Position numbers and translations under genes: made by a program | Notes under the pieces: generated by a model | Told to the model about the DNA's origin: nothing | Databases searched by the model: none | What the model saw: the letters and a program-made list of their open reading frames with translations, nothing else | Assembly (NCBI GenBank): GCA_964398185.1 | Contig: CAYNML010000021.1 | Location: 1-64,000, forward strand | Reading direction: 5' to 3' | Origin: Fen-1058 sp964398185 | GTDB lineage: Bacteria > Chloroflexota > Anaerolineae > Fen-1058 | Length of the DNA stretch: 64,000 nt | Shown: piece after piece, positions 15,185 through 23,283 of the stretch | Layout of the letters: each line of letters opens with the position of its first letter | Position numbering within the stretch: position 1 is the stretch's first letter

Positions 15185-16185
15185 GGCGTTGATTCACTTT
15201 CGCGCAGGTGCGAGGCTTGGGCCAAATCGCTCCAGCGCAGTCCTTCGCGGATCATGTAATAGAAGCCCAACAACGTGACGGGCAGCCAGAGCGTGGCGTG
15301 CAGGACCAGCACGTAAGCCGTGGCGCGCGCCTTGACGAGACCGAACGCTTCCAGGGTCCAGATGCCGGACGCTTCAAACGTGCCCAGACCGCCGGGCGCG
15401 GTGGGCAGGGTGGTCACCAGGTTGACGACGCCGTTCAGCAGCATCAGCGTGAAGAAGCTCAACTGCAGGCTGAAGGCCTGCATCACGAACCAGTACATGA
15501 CCGTCTCCAGCAGCCAGATGCCGATCGAGACGGCGAAGACCAGCAGGACATCCTTGAAGCTGCGCAGCGCGCCCAGCCCGCGCATGAAGCGCTCGATGAA
15601 GCCGCGCAGCTTATCGCGAAAACGGTGCGGCGCCAGCCGCTCGATCAACGGGTTGTACAGGCGGGCTACCGTCGCGGGCCGCGCCGCCAGGAACAGGAAG
15701 ACGCCCAGCGCGCCCACGAAGATCAAGCCGCCGATCAGCACCCCCAGCCGCAGCAGGTCCGACAGGAACGGCGCCGTGAGCAGGGCGATGACGGCGAACA
15801 GCAGCATGGTCAAGCCGTCGAAGATGCGCTCCACGACAATCGTGGCCAGGGACGAGCTGATACTGACTTCTTCGTCGCGTTTCAGCACGTAGGCGCGCAG
15901 CAACTCGCCGATGCGGAAGGGGAAGATGTTGTTGCCCATGTAGCCGATGACGACGATGGGAAACAGGCGCTTGACGGGGACACGCTTGAGCGGGCGCAGC
16001 AGATAGCTCCAGCGCCAGGTGCGGACGACGACGGCCACAAAATAGACGGCGATGCCCGGAATCAGCCACAGGTAGTTGGCGGTGCGCAGGTAGGCCCACA
16101 CTTCTTCCAGTTTCAAGCCTTGCAAGGCGCCGAACAGAAAGACCGCACTGATGACAATGCCCAACCAGAATTGCCAGCGTTTCAC
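15181..16185 (-). CDS. YbhN/LPG-synthase-TM-family integral membrane protein
   Basis: 334 residues from the GTG at 16185, selected because GGGAG lies 6 bases upstream and the N terminus then reads as a normal first membrane helix (VKRWQFWLGIVISAVFLFGA). Eight or so hydrophobic helices follow, with the family motif IGYMGNNIFPFRIGELLRAY (about 81-100) and the LPTAPGGLGTFEAS segment near 275. Relatives include the membrane half of lysyl-phosphatidylglycerol synthase and lipid- or glycan-transfer proteins. It probably moves or modifies a lipid-linked glycan with the co-translated flavin protein. Confidence 0.85.
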   Translation of the reverse strand: MKRWQFWLGIVISAVFLFGALQGLKLEEVWAYLRTANYLWLIPGIAVYFVAVVVRTWRWSYLLRPLKRVPVKRLFPIVVIGYMGNNIFPFRIGELLRAYVLKRDEEVSISSSLATIVVERIFDGLTMLLFAVIALLTAPFLSDLLRLGVLIGGLIFVGALGVFLFLAARPATVARLYNPLIERLAPHRFRDKLRGFIERFMRGLGALRSFKDVLLVFAVSIGIWLLETVMYWFVMQAFSLQLSFFTLMLLNGVVNLVTTLPTAPGGLGTFEASGIWTLEAFGLVKARATAYVLVLHATLWLPVTLLGFYYMIREGLRWSDLAQASHLRESESTP

Positions 16186-16245
16186 AGGTGACTCCCGGCA
16201 TAAAATCGGCGAGGTCCCTGCCTCGCCGCGGGCGGAATTGTACCT

Positions 16246-16356
16246 GAACAATGCACAATGAACAATGCTCAATGGCCCGTGCTTGCAGGGAGATCGGCAA
16301 CCCGCGCCTGACAACCAAAAGCCAATTGTCCATTGTCAATTGATCATTGTATAATG
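16246..16356. repeat. Two degenerate heptanucleotide tracts in opposite sense
   Basis: GAACAAT, GCACAAT, GAACAAT, GCTCAAT at 16246-16275, and CAATTGT, CCATTGT, CAATTGA, TCATTGT at 16322-16349. They are of the AACAAT family of 9411, in opposite orientations. The second tract supplies a TATAAT box (16350-16355) six bases before the ATG at 16362. Confidence 0.8.
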
Positions 16357-16361
16357 GCAGC

Positions 16362-16697
16362 ATGCGCACTCCTTACGGGCAGGAATGCCCTTATTACTAT
16401 GCTGATTTCAATCGCGGCCGCAATGAAGAGCTCTGCCAGTTGGCGCAGGCCAATCCGGCCAGCGAGCCGTGGATCCCCGACGTGTGCAAGAGCTGCCCGG
16501 TGCCCGGCATCGCGCGAGCCAATGCCTGCGAGCACATGCAGCTGCGCGGGCGGGTGGTAAAAGGCTTTATGGGCTTCGGGCGCAAGATCACCGTCGAGGC
16601 CTATTGCACCAAAGCGCAGTGCAAGGTCGATGAACCGCAGATTGGCTGCGGGCAGTGCCATGGCGATCTGAAGATCGCCCAGCTGTTCAACGAATGA
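16362..16697 (+). CDS. Cysteine-rich protein of unknown function
   Basis: 111 residues and nine cysteines: QEC near residue 7, ELC, DVCKSC (CxxC), ANAC, AYC, AQC, then GCGQC near the end. The spacing suggests one or two zinc or iron-sulfur sites. No membrane segment or signal peptide. I do not recognise the family. The ATG at 16362 is chosen over a TTG at 16347 because the latter lies inside a repeat. A TATAAT six bases before the ATG suggests a leaderless transcript. It ends 21 bases before the CpaE-like gene and may be co-transcribed. Confidence 0.75.
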   Translation: MRTPYGQECPYYYADFNRGRNEELCQLAQANPASEPWIPDVCKSCPVPGIARANACEHMQLRGRVVKGFMGFGRKITVEAYCTKAQCKVDEPQIGCGQCHGDLKIAQLFNE

Positions 16698-16718
16698 CGA
16701 GCGCGGAGGAAAGCGCTG

Positions 16719-17825
16719 ATGACGCAAACCATTCTAGTCGTAGACGACGATCTGGACACCTTGACGTTGATCGGCTTGACGCTGCAGCGGCGCGGCTTTG
16801 CCGTGCTCAAAGCGCAGAGCGGACCGGAAGCGCTGGAAAAGCTGCGCGTGGATTTGCCCGACCTCATGATTGTGGACGTGATGATGCCGCACATGGATGG
16901 CTACGAGGTGTGCCGCACCGTCAAGGCCGATCCGCGCACGGCGCATTTACCGGTGGTCATGCTGACGGCCAAGGCGCAGACGGCCAGCCAGTTGGAAGGG
17001 TTCCGCGCCGGAGCGGTGGACTACATCACCAAGCCGGTGCATCCGCAGGACCTGGTGGCGCGCATCGCAGCTGTGCTGGAGCGCACCCAGGCGGCGCAAG
17101 CCCAGGCCGGCCCGGTGGTCATCGCGGTGGCGGGCGCCAAGGGTGGCGTGGGCGCAACGACATTGGCGGTCAACATTGCGGCCGCCCTGGCCGCCGGCCA
17201 GCGCACGCTGCTGATCGATCTGGAAGCCAGCGGCACAGACGCGCTGCATCTGGGCTTGGAGCCGACGCGCGGCTTGGCCGATTTGGTTGAAATGGAAAGC
17301 GGGCCGAATGATCCGGCGACGCTGCAGCAACTGATCACATCGCATCCCAGCGGCCTGCAACTGCTGGCTGCGGCTGAGACAAACCTGGATCCGGCGCGCG
17401 TCGGCTTGATTCTTAATCATGCGGCAGCGCTGTGCGAGGCGTGTGTGCTGGATCTGGGGTGGGGCATCACGCAGATCACGCGGCTGGTGGCGCAGCGCTG
17501 CAAAGTCTTCGTCATCGCGCTGGATTCCGATCGGATCACGTTGAGCCAGGCTAACCGGTTGCTGCAGCTCTTGAAGGAAGCCTACGTGCCGCCGGACGCG
17601 ATCAAACTCGTGTGGGTCGATCGCCAGGGGCTGCCAGTTGACACCGGGCATACCACCATCGCGGCAATGTTAGGCCGCGCGCCCGATGCGACCGTGGAGC
17701 CGGCGGCCGATGCGTTGTACGAGGCGCTGGATAAAGGCCAGCCGCTGGTGCTGGCGCAGCCCGATCACCCGGTCGCCGTCAAACTGCGCGCCCTGACCGA
17801 ATCGTTTCTGGCGCGCAAGGCCTGA
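16719..17825 (+). CDS. Response-regulator receiver fused to MinD/CpaE-like ATPase
   Basis: 368 residues. Residues 1-122 are a complete receiver domain: VVDDD acidic pair, phospho-acceptor in IVDVMMPHMDG, MLTAK Thr and ITKP Lys. After a short Ala/Gln linker comes a ParA/MinD-type ATPase with deviant Walker A GAKGGVGATT (about 139-148); the conserved Lys after GGVG is replaced by Ala, as is common in CpaE/TadZ. CpaE/TadZ position type IV (Tad) pili at the pole. No other tad genes are near. GGAGGAAAG is a good Shine-Dalgarno. A terminator follows. Confidence 0.85.
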   Translation: MTQTILVVDDDLDTLTLIGLTLQRRGFAVLKAQSGPEALEKLRVDLPDLMIVDVMMPHMDGYEVCRTVKADPRTAHLPVVMLTAKAQTASQLEGFRAGAVDYITKPVHPQDLVARIAAVLERTQAAQAQAGPVVIAVAGAKGGVGATTLAVNIAAALAAGQRTLLIDLEASGTDALHLGLEPTRGLADLVEMESGPNDPATLQQLITSHPSGLQLLAAAETNLDPARVGLILNHAAALCEACVLDLGWGITQITRLVAQRCKVFVIALDSDRITLSQANRLLQLLKEAYVPPDAIKLVWVDRQGLPVDTGHTTIAAMLGRAPDATVEPAADALYEALDKGQPLVLAQPDHPVAVKLRALTESFLARKA

Positions 17826-17832
17826 TAAAAAC

Positions 17833-17874
17833 ATCGACCGGAGTTCAAGCCCGAACCCCGGTCGATTTCTTTCT
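17833..17874 (+). terminator. Rho-independent terminator after cpaE-like gene
   Basis: ATCGACCGG (17833-17841) pairs with CCGGTCGAT (17858-17866), followed by TTTCTTTCT. Between convergent genes. Confidence 0.8.
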
Positions 17875-17901
17875 AGTGCTGCACAGTCTCGATCAACCTC
17901 G

Positions 17902-19278
17902 TCAGCGGATCAGCTTGAGGACGTAATCCGGTTCGGCGTACTCCACATCCGATCGGGTGCGCAGCTGATCGATCGTGTCCCACTCAGCTCCCACGGGCAC
18001 ACTCAATACCAGGGTCTCAATCGCCGCCATCGACTTTGTGATCGTTGTGCCGGGCAGGGTGCGCAGCGTCTGCGCTACAGCCGCCGCGCTGGCGGCGTCC
18101 TTGAATTTGACGAGGATCCGGCCAGGCGCGATCGGCGCACTGCGCTGATCGATCACGGGCAGGTTGGCCGGGGCGAGCTTCACTTCCGGCACAGCGGCTT
18201 GCAGGGCGGTCAACCCCAGCGCTTGCCGCACATTGATGCGGCCCGCGCCGAATGACGTGTCCACACCGGCCGCGCCCAGATCGACGGACGTTGACGTCAT
18301 GCGGCTCCAGACCTGCGCGGCGGTATAGCCCGAATACTTGGCCCAGACTTGTGCCGCCAGGCCGGCCACGTGCGGCGCCGCCTGCGATGTCCCGCTGACA
18401 TAGTCGTAAGAGTTGCCCATGTAGGTGTTGTAGATGTCATCGCCCGGCGCAGCAATGTCCACGTAGCTGCCCACGTTGGAGAAACTGGCGCGGGTGTCGG
18501 CGGAAGTCGTGGCCGCGACGGCCATGACGTTGGAATATGATCCCGGATACACCGGCTGATTCATATAGGAGCAGCCGTTGTACATGTAATAGGCGTCGCC
18601 ACAGTTCCCGGCGGCAGCGACGACCAGACGGCCCTTGGTGTTAGCCGCGTAGTTGATGGCATTCTGCAGGGTTGCGGCATTGCTGGTGCCGCCCAGACTC
18701 AGGTTCAGCACGTGAGCGCGATCGGCTGAGTAGATGACGCCGTCGGCAACGTCGCTGAGGTAACCGCTGCCATCGTTGTTCAGCACGCGCACCGGCAAGA
18801 TCTTGGCCGCAGGCGCCACCCCCGCGACTCCGACGCCATTCAGCGCGGCGGCGGCAATGCCGGCCACGTTGGTGCCGTGCCCGTTGCCGTCTTCCGGCAC
18901 CGTGTCGTAGTCCCAGAAATCGTAGCCCGGCAGCACGTTGACCTGTAGGTCAGGGTGATCGAGATCGACGCCGGTGTCGATGATGGCGACGATCACGTTG
19001 CTGGCGTTGACGCTGCACAGGCCCCAGGCATCGTCGGCGTTGATCAGGCTCATGTCATACTGCTGCCCAAAGGAAGGATCCGGCCCCAGCCGGGGATAGC
19101 AGTTCATGATCAGCGGCAGGCGCACCGTGTAGGTCACGGCGCTCGTGCTGAGCTGCGGCGCAGCCACGCCGACCGCTGCTCTGACCGACTGCGCTGGAGC
19201 AACCAGCAGGGCAGCGCCCAGCACAACACTCAAACACACCAGAACGCTTACACCCAAGACAATCAATCGTGCTTTCAT
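17902..19278 (-). CDS. Secreted subtilisin-family (S8) protease with C-terminal propeptide-like domain
   Basis: 458 residues. Signal peptide at 1-34 (hydrophobic core, ending near SVRA). Catalytic triad: Asp in IIDTGVDLDHPD, His in GNGHGTNVAGIA, Ser in SGTSQAAPHVAGLA. Just after the signal is TVRLPLIMNCYP, a relative of the C-terminal YLPLV motif of other secreted proteins here. The last 72 residues (387-458) look like an inhibitor-I9 or fervidolysin-type propeptide (RILVKFKD ... VEYAEPDYVLKL), which normally lies before the catalytic domain. No such domain is at the N terminus. Probably a surface or extracellular protease. Confidence 0.92.
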   Translation of the reverse strand: MKARLIVLGVSVLVCLSVVLGAALLVAPAQSVRAAVGVAAPQLSTSAVTYTVRLPLIMNCYPRLGPDPSFGQQYDMSLINADDAWGLCSVNASNVIVAIIDTGVDLDHPDLQVNVLPGYDFWDYDTVPEDGNGHGTNVAGIAAAALNGVGVAGVAPAAKILPVRVLNNDGSGYLSDVADGVIYSADRAHVLNLSLGGTSNAATLQNAINYAANTKGRLVVAAAGNCGDAYYMYNGCSYMNQPVYPGSYSNVMAVAATTSADTRASFSNVGSYVDIAAPGDDIYNTYMGNSYDYVSGTSQAAPHVAGLAAQVWAKYSGYTAAQVWSRMTSTSVDLGAAGVDTSFGAGRINVRQALGLTALQAAVPEVKLAPANLPVIDQRSAPIAPGRILVKFKDAASAAAVAQTLRTLPGTTITKSMAAIETLVLSVPVGAEWDTIDQLRTRSDVEYAEPDYVLKLIR

Positions 19279-19295
19279 GACTTTCTCCTGAAGAT

Positions 19296-20597
19296 TTATT
19301 CTCCCCGCAGCTCAAACACTTCAACTTCCGGCGGGCACAGGAAGCGCATGCGCGGTGCGCCTTTCCCCTCCAGGCCTATCCCCCGGCTGACGTACAGCGT
19401 GGTCGGCCCTGCCTGATGGCGGCCCATTTCGTAGCGCTTGCCGTACTTGGAGCCGGTGACCACCGCGCCCCATACCGGCAGGCGAATCTGTCCGCCGTGT
19501 GTATGGCCGCACAGATAAAGATCGATGCCGGCGCGGCTGGCCTCTGGCAGCAGGTCCGGCGAATGGTACAGCAGCAGCGTGAATTTTTCCGGCGGCACGG
19601 CGGCCCGTACCCGATCGAGCTTGGGCGCATCGAGGAGCGGATCGTGCGTGCAGGTCAGGCCAATGATATTGACCTGCGGGTAGCCGGCCACTTCGATGGT
19701 TTCATTTTTCAGGAAGTGGATGTGCGGCGCTTGCGGATAGAGGGCGGCTTGCACCTCGGCGGTATCGATCAAGGGCGTACCCGGCACGGCATACACGCCC
19801 AGCGGCGCGCGCAGCTGCGCGAGCAGCTGCACACAGTCGGCGCGCGCGCGTTCGTCGTCCAGGTACGAGTAGTTCAATAGATCGCCCGTGTACACGATCA
19901 AATCCGGGCGCAGCTCGTTGATCCATTTCACAATCTTTTCTTCGCGCCGGGTCAGCCGTTCGACGTGAAAGTCGCTCAGGTGCAGCACGCGCAGCGGCGG
20001 CGCGCCTGTGAGCTTGGGCGATTTGAGTGTGAGGCGGGTCAGCGTCAGGCGGAACGGCTCGCCCCAGGTGCTGTCCAAGACGTAGCCGGTCAAGGCGAAG
20101 TTGCTGATCTCCACAATCGTCGCGGTCCACAACGGGCTGAGCGGCAGCAGCACCGGCGCGATGGTGATGAAGGCGCGCGCGGGGACCAGCGCCATGAGCG
20201 TGGGGGCCACCGGCCCAAACGAGCGGCGGCGGCGCGGCAGCTGTGACAGGGCTACCCAGTCGATGACGCTGAGCGTGAGGAAGGCGATGGCGACTGCCAG
20301 GCCGATGTCCAGCGATTCCATGACGAGCGCCCACGCGAACAGCACCAACAGCGTGAAGAATTCGATGTAGATGGCCAGCAGCACGCCGTTCACGCGGCTG
20401 AGCTTCATGCTGAACATCAGCACGCGGTGGAAGCGCGCTGTCGCTACGCCTGGAATGCGGTTGTGCGTTCCGGCCAGTTCGGACTCGGCTTCTGCCGCGG
20501 CTTCTGCCGCGGCTTCTGCCGCGGTGTCCAGCAGGGGCGCTTGGGCAGATGATTCAGTCACGGGGATGATGATACACGCGCGGGGAGGGATTGGCAA
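19296..20597 (-). CDS. Membrane-anchored metallophosphoesterase, altered motif III
   Basis: 433 residues. An Ala/Glu repeat at the N terminus comes from a 12-base tandem repeat near 20490-20525; four or so membrane helices follow (about 55-160). The phosphoesterase domain has LHLSDFHVERL, YTGDLLNYS, LYHSPDLL and LCGHTHGGQI, as in YkuE/YaeI-like enzymes. The GNHD motif is replaced: AVPGTPLID. The Asn is a bridging metal ligand and the His a catalytic residue in this family, so activity may be lost or changed. It follows 17 bases upstream of the S8 protease (minus strand), likely an operon. Confidence 0.87.
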   Translation of the reverse strand: MPIPPRACIIIPVTESSAQAPLLDTAAEAAAEAAAEAESELAGTHNRIPGVATARFHRVLMFSMKLSRVNGVLLAIYIEFFTLLVLFAWALVMESLDIGLAVAIAFLTLSVIDWVALSQLPRRRRSFGPVAPTLMALVPARAFITIAPVLLPLSPLWTATIVEISNFALTGYVLDSTWGEPFRLTLTRLTLKSPKLTGAPPLRVLHLSDFHVERLTRREEKIVKWINELRPDLIVYTGDLLNYSYLDDERARADCVQLLAQLRAPLGVYAVPGTPLIDTAEVQAALYPQAPHIHFLKNETIEVAGYPQVNIIGLTCTHDPLLDAPKLDRVRAAVPPEKFTLLLYHSPDLLPEASRAGIDLYLCGHTHGGQIRLPVWGAVVTGSKYGKRYEMGRHQAGPTTLYVSRGIGLEGKGAPRMRFLCPPEVEVFELRGE

Positions 20598-20618
20598 GTA
20601 AGAAACCCGCCCACCGGA

Positions 20619-21329
20619 TTAGTAGACCATTTCACCGTTGAGGAACGATCGGGTGCGGGGATCGATCGGGTCGTGGAAAAACCGATCGGCGGGCAGCAGC
20701 TCGATCAGCTTGCCGCCGAGCAGCAGCCCCACCCGATCGGCCAGGCGTTTGGCCTGAAAGGTGTTGTGCGTGACCAGTACCACGGTGGTCGAACCGTGCC
20801 CGCGGATGATCTCTTCGATCAGCCCGACGTTGTAGGGATCGAGATTGGCGGTGGGTTCGTCCAATAGCAGGGCCGCCGGATTCAGTACCAGCGATCGGGC
20901 CAGCGCCACCCGCTGCGCTTCTCCGCCGGATAGTTGCCGGGCATTGGTGCGCGCATCCTGAGCCAGCCCCACTCGCTCGAGCGCCGCCATGATCGTGTCG
21001 CGCGCCGGACGTTGGCCGCGCAGGCGCAGCCCGTAACTCACGTTGTCGAAGACAGATCGATCGAGCAGCGCCGGATGCTGAAAAACCGTCACGACGCGGC
21101 GGCGCACGTCGAGCGGCGCTGCGCCGTCGCGTGTCACCCCATCGAACGTGATTGTTCCGCGGGTGGGTGATTCCAGAAATTGCAGCAGACGCAGCAGTGT
21201 GCTCTTGCCCGAGCCGCTGGGGCCAATGACCGCCAGAATCTCGCCGCGTTCGATGTCCAGTGACGGCAGATCGAGAATGGTACGTTCGCCGTAGCGATGT
21301 TGCAGATCGCGCAGTCGATAGAGGTTCAT
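20619..21329 (-). CDS. tupC: Tungstate/molybdate ABC transporter ATPase
   Basis: 236 residues with Walker A GPSGSGKST (about 36-44), signature LSGGEAQRVALAR (about 138), Walker B LLLDEPTANLD and the switch His in VLVTHNTFQ. It lacks the extra C-terminal Mo-binding domain of ModC, as is usual for the Tup/Wtp type. It powers import of the anion bound by the substrate-binding protein encoded upstream (22140-23027). 15 bases separate it from the permease gene. Confidence 0.9.
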   Translation of the reverse strand: MNLYRLRDLQHRYGERTILDLPSLDIERGEILAVIGPSGSGKSTLLRLLQFLESPTRGTITFDGVTRDGAAPLDVRRRVVTVFQHPALLDRSVFDNVSYGLRLRGQRPARDTIMAALERVGLAQDARTNARQLSGGEAQRVALARSLVLNPAALLLDEPTANLDPYNVGLIEEIIRGHGSTTVVLVTHNTFQAKRLADRVGLLLGGKLIELLPADRFFHDPIDPRTRSFLNGEMVY

Positions 21330-21344
21330 AACCCTGACGGCGTC

Positions 21345-21938
21345 TCACCGCCCTTGCAGTTTCATGAGGGCCGTGTTCACAACAAAGGTCAGCGCCAGCA
21401 GAATCAAGCCCAGCGCCAGCGCCAGGCTGAAATCGCCCTGCCGCGTGTTGAGCACGATCGAGGTGGTCAGCACGCGCGTCTGCCCGGCGATGTTGCCGCC
21501 CACCAGCATGACAGCGCCGACTTCGGAGATGATGCCGCCAAAGGCCGCGACGATGGCGGCCGTGACACCAATGCGCGCCTCGCGCAGAATAGTCCAGGCC
21601 GCCTGGGAGCGCGTGGCTCCCAAAGCGACGATCTGGCGCTTCAGTTCCGGGCTGACACTTTCGACCGAGGTCATGGTCAAGCCCATGGTCAACGGCAAAG
21701 CGATGATGGTCTGCGCGACGATCATGGCTTGCGGCGTGAACAGCCAGCCAAGCGGCCCCAGCGGCCCGCTGCGCGACAACACCAGATACACCAACAATCC
21801 GACGACCACCGGCGGCAGGCCCATGCCGGTGTACAGCAAGGCACGAACGAGGCCTTTGCCCGGAAAATTCGACAGCCCGATGATGGCCCCCAACGGCGCA
21901 CCGATGATCGTGCTGATGATCAGGGCGATGCCCGTCAC
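21345..21938 (-). CDS. tupB: Tungstate/molybdate ABC transporter permease
   Basis: 197 residues from a GTG at 21938, with five to six membrane helices and the permease loop GATRSQAAWTILREARIG (about 118-135), the coupling helix for the ATPase. The family protein usually starts about 20-30 residues earlier. In frame upstream there are codons for EDLLRALTSPDLVEIVALTLR, a typical start, but no ATG, GTG or TTG before the stop. An ATC at 22004 has an AAGGA-like site at suitable distance. The true start is unclear: rare start codon, sequencing error or damage by the palindrome just upstream (22031). Confidence 0.82.
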   Translation of the reverse strand: MTGIALIISTIIGAPLGAIIGLSNFPGKGLVRALLYTGMGLPPVVVGLLVYLVLSRSGPLGPLGWLFTPQAMIVAQTIIALPLTMGLTMTSVESVSPELKRQIVALGATRSQAAWTILREARIGVTAAIVAAFGGIISEVGAVMLVGGNIAGQTRVLTTSIVLNTRQGDFSLALALGLILLALTFVVNTALMKLQGR

Positions 21939-22030
21939 GCGCAGTGTCAGCGCGACGATTTCGACGAGGTCGGGACTGGTGAGGGCGCGGAGTAGATCTT
22001 CGATGGTTCGATCCTTGCAGGTAAGGTAAC

Positions 22031-22131
22031 AGAAACCGGGTTTCTACGATTCAGATGCGGAAGCCGCTGTGTTCGATCTGCCATCCCGATGGAATGGATC
22101 ATCAAACATGGAGAAACCGGGTTTCTCCATG
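22031..22131. repeat. Two palindromes of one family (AGAAACCGGGTTTCT)
   Basis: AGAAACCGGGTTTCT at 22031-22045, and at 22107-22131 the longer form with arms CATGGAGAAACC and GGTTTCTCCATG around one central G. They fill the space between tupA and tupB and could act as an RNA hairpin that lowers expression of the later genes. The same core twice within 100 bases suggests a mobile or REP-type repeat. Confidence 0.8.
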
Positions 22132-22139
22132 CACGATTC

Positions 22140-23027
22140 CTAGTTTGGATGCGCCGCTTGCCATTCTGCCGATGACGGATAGAACAACGCCTGGCCGAAT
22201 TTGTCTTTGCCGTACTCGCCAATCTTTTCCTGCGTCTCGACTGAATTCAACCACTGGATGAACTGCAGCGCCAGGTCGTACTGTACGCCGGGGTGTTTAT
22301 CCGGGTTGACGGCCATAACGCCATACGGATTCCGCAGCGTCTGGTCGGCGTTCTCGTCGATGGTGCTGCCGCCCACGACGATGATCAAATTGGGCAGCCG
22401 GCCCTTCATTGAGAGGTACGTGCCACGATCGGTCAGCGTGTACGCGCTGTGCTCATTCGCAAAGGTCAACGTCTCGCCCATGCCCTGTCCCAGCGACTGG
22501 TACCAGGCCATCTCTTTTGTGGGCGTCATGCCCACTGCTGACCAGATGCTCAACTCTTTCGCGTGGGTGCCGGACTTATCGCCGCGACTGGCGAACTTGA
22601 CCCGTGCGTCTTTGATTGTTTTGAACACATCCTTGGCCGCCGTCAAGCCGCCGACCTTAGCCGGGTCATCCTTTGGTCCCAACACGATGAAGTCGTTGTA
22701 CATCACGTCGAAGCGCTCTCTGGCGTGACCGTCGGCGACGAGCTTGTCCTCTGCAGTGCGCGCGTGCACCAGCACGACATCGGCATCGCCTTTGGTCCCC
22801 ATCTCCATCGCTTGGCCGGTGCCGACGGCGATGACAGCCACTTGGGCGTTGTACTTGTGCTGAAAATCTGGCAGGATCGCATCGAGCAGGCCGGAATCGG
22901 CGGTGCTGGTGGTGGTGGCGAGGCGCAGCACTTGCTGCGCGGGCGCTGCGCTCGGCGCACACGCGCTCAACACGCTAGCCACAATCACCAGCCAGCTGAC
23001 GACCATCGACACCGGGTGACGTTTCAT
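22140..23027 (-). CDS. tupA: Tungstate/molybdate-binding protein, lipoprotein
   Basis: 295 residues. Signal peptide with the lipobox LSAC near residue 23. The mature start LRLATTTSTADSGLLDAILPDF carries the TTTSTADSGLL hallmark of TupA, which binds tungstate with high affinity; the related ModA has a different start. The motif GDADVVLVHAR and the segment FIVLGPKDDPAKV follow. It delivers the anion to TupB/TupC for cofactors of tungsten or molybdenum enzymes. A strong promoter with an embedded ModE-like box lies upstream (23073-23103). Confidence 0.93.
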   Translation of the reverse strand: MKRHPVSMVVSWLVIVASVLSACAPSAAPAQQVLRLATTTSTADSGLLDAILPDFQHKYNAQVAVIAVGTGQAMEMGTKGDADVVLVHARTAEDKLVADGHARERFDVMYNDFIVLGPKDDPAKVGGLTAAKDVFKTIKDARVKFASRGDKSGTHAKELSIWSAVGMTPTKEMAWYQSLGQGMGETLTFANEHSAYTLTDRGTYLSMKGRLPNLIIVVGGSTIDENADQTLRNPYGVMAVNPDKHPGVQYDLALQFIQWLNSVETQEKIGEYGKDKFGQALFYPSSAEWQAAHPN

Positions 23028-23072
23028 GTCAGGATTTCTGGATTATGACCGTTGCGTTCGTCTGGAATGCTG

Positions 23073-23103
23073 TCGTTATACTATAATGGTATAGCGATGT
23101 CAA
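23073..23103 (-). promoter_or_regulatory. tupA promoter overlapped by ModE-like (Mo/W-box) palindrome
   Basis: Minus strand: TTGACA (23098-23103), 17-base spacer, TATAAC (23075-23080), about 45 bases before the tupA ATG. The palindrome with arms ATCGCTATACC and the reverse of GTCGTTATACT (23072-23098) covers spacer and -10. Its ends ATCGCTATA and TATAACGA agree with the E. coli ModE consensus as I know it (ATCGnTATATA-N6-TATATAnCGAT). The regulator gene is at 23885-24220. Repression in the presence of metal is the expected outcome. Confidence 0.8.
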
Positions 23104-23142
23104 TTGAAAAACCTCACAGGTGTGAGGTGATCACTGGACAGG

Positions 23143-23268
23143 CTATTCGCCCAAGGCGTCGGCAAAGCGGCGCTCAATCTTGTCGCCGAAGCCTACAGCG
23201 AGCAGGCGGAATTTCTTGATCGGTTCGCGGCCCCGTGCGGTGAGTGAGGCGCCTCTGCTGTCGGTCAC
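23143..23268 (-). pseudogene. Remnant of a second ModE-like regulator (C-terminal end)
   Basis: Minus-strand frame: 41 residues beginning VTDSRGASLTARGREPIKKF and ending IERRFADALGE, stop at 23143. It aligns end to end with the last 44 residues of the intact ModE-like protein (ending GRNLIKKFRAFDAGLSDEIE, then QRFAAAFQAG). In frame upstream there is a stop (TAG) and no start. So it is a truncated paralog, diverged rather than a recent copy, left between tupA and the BrnTA genes. Confidence 0.75.
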
Positions 23269-23283
23269 TGGCTGGCGCTAGCC

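Noticed and set aside
20619..23027. A molybdate ModABC transporter
   Set aside because: The binding protein has the TTTST start of TupA and the ATPase lacks the ModC C-terminal domain; tungstate type is the better call, though molybdate binding cannot be excluded.
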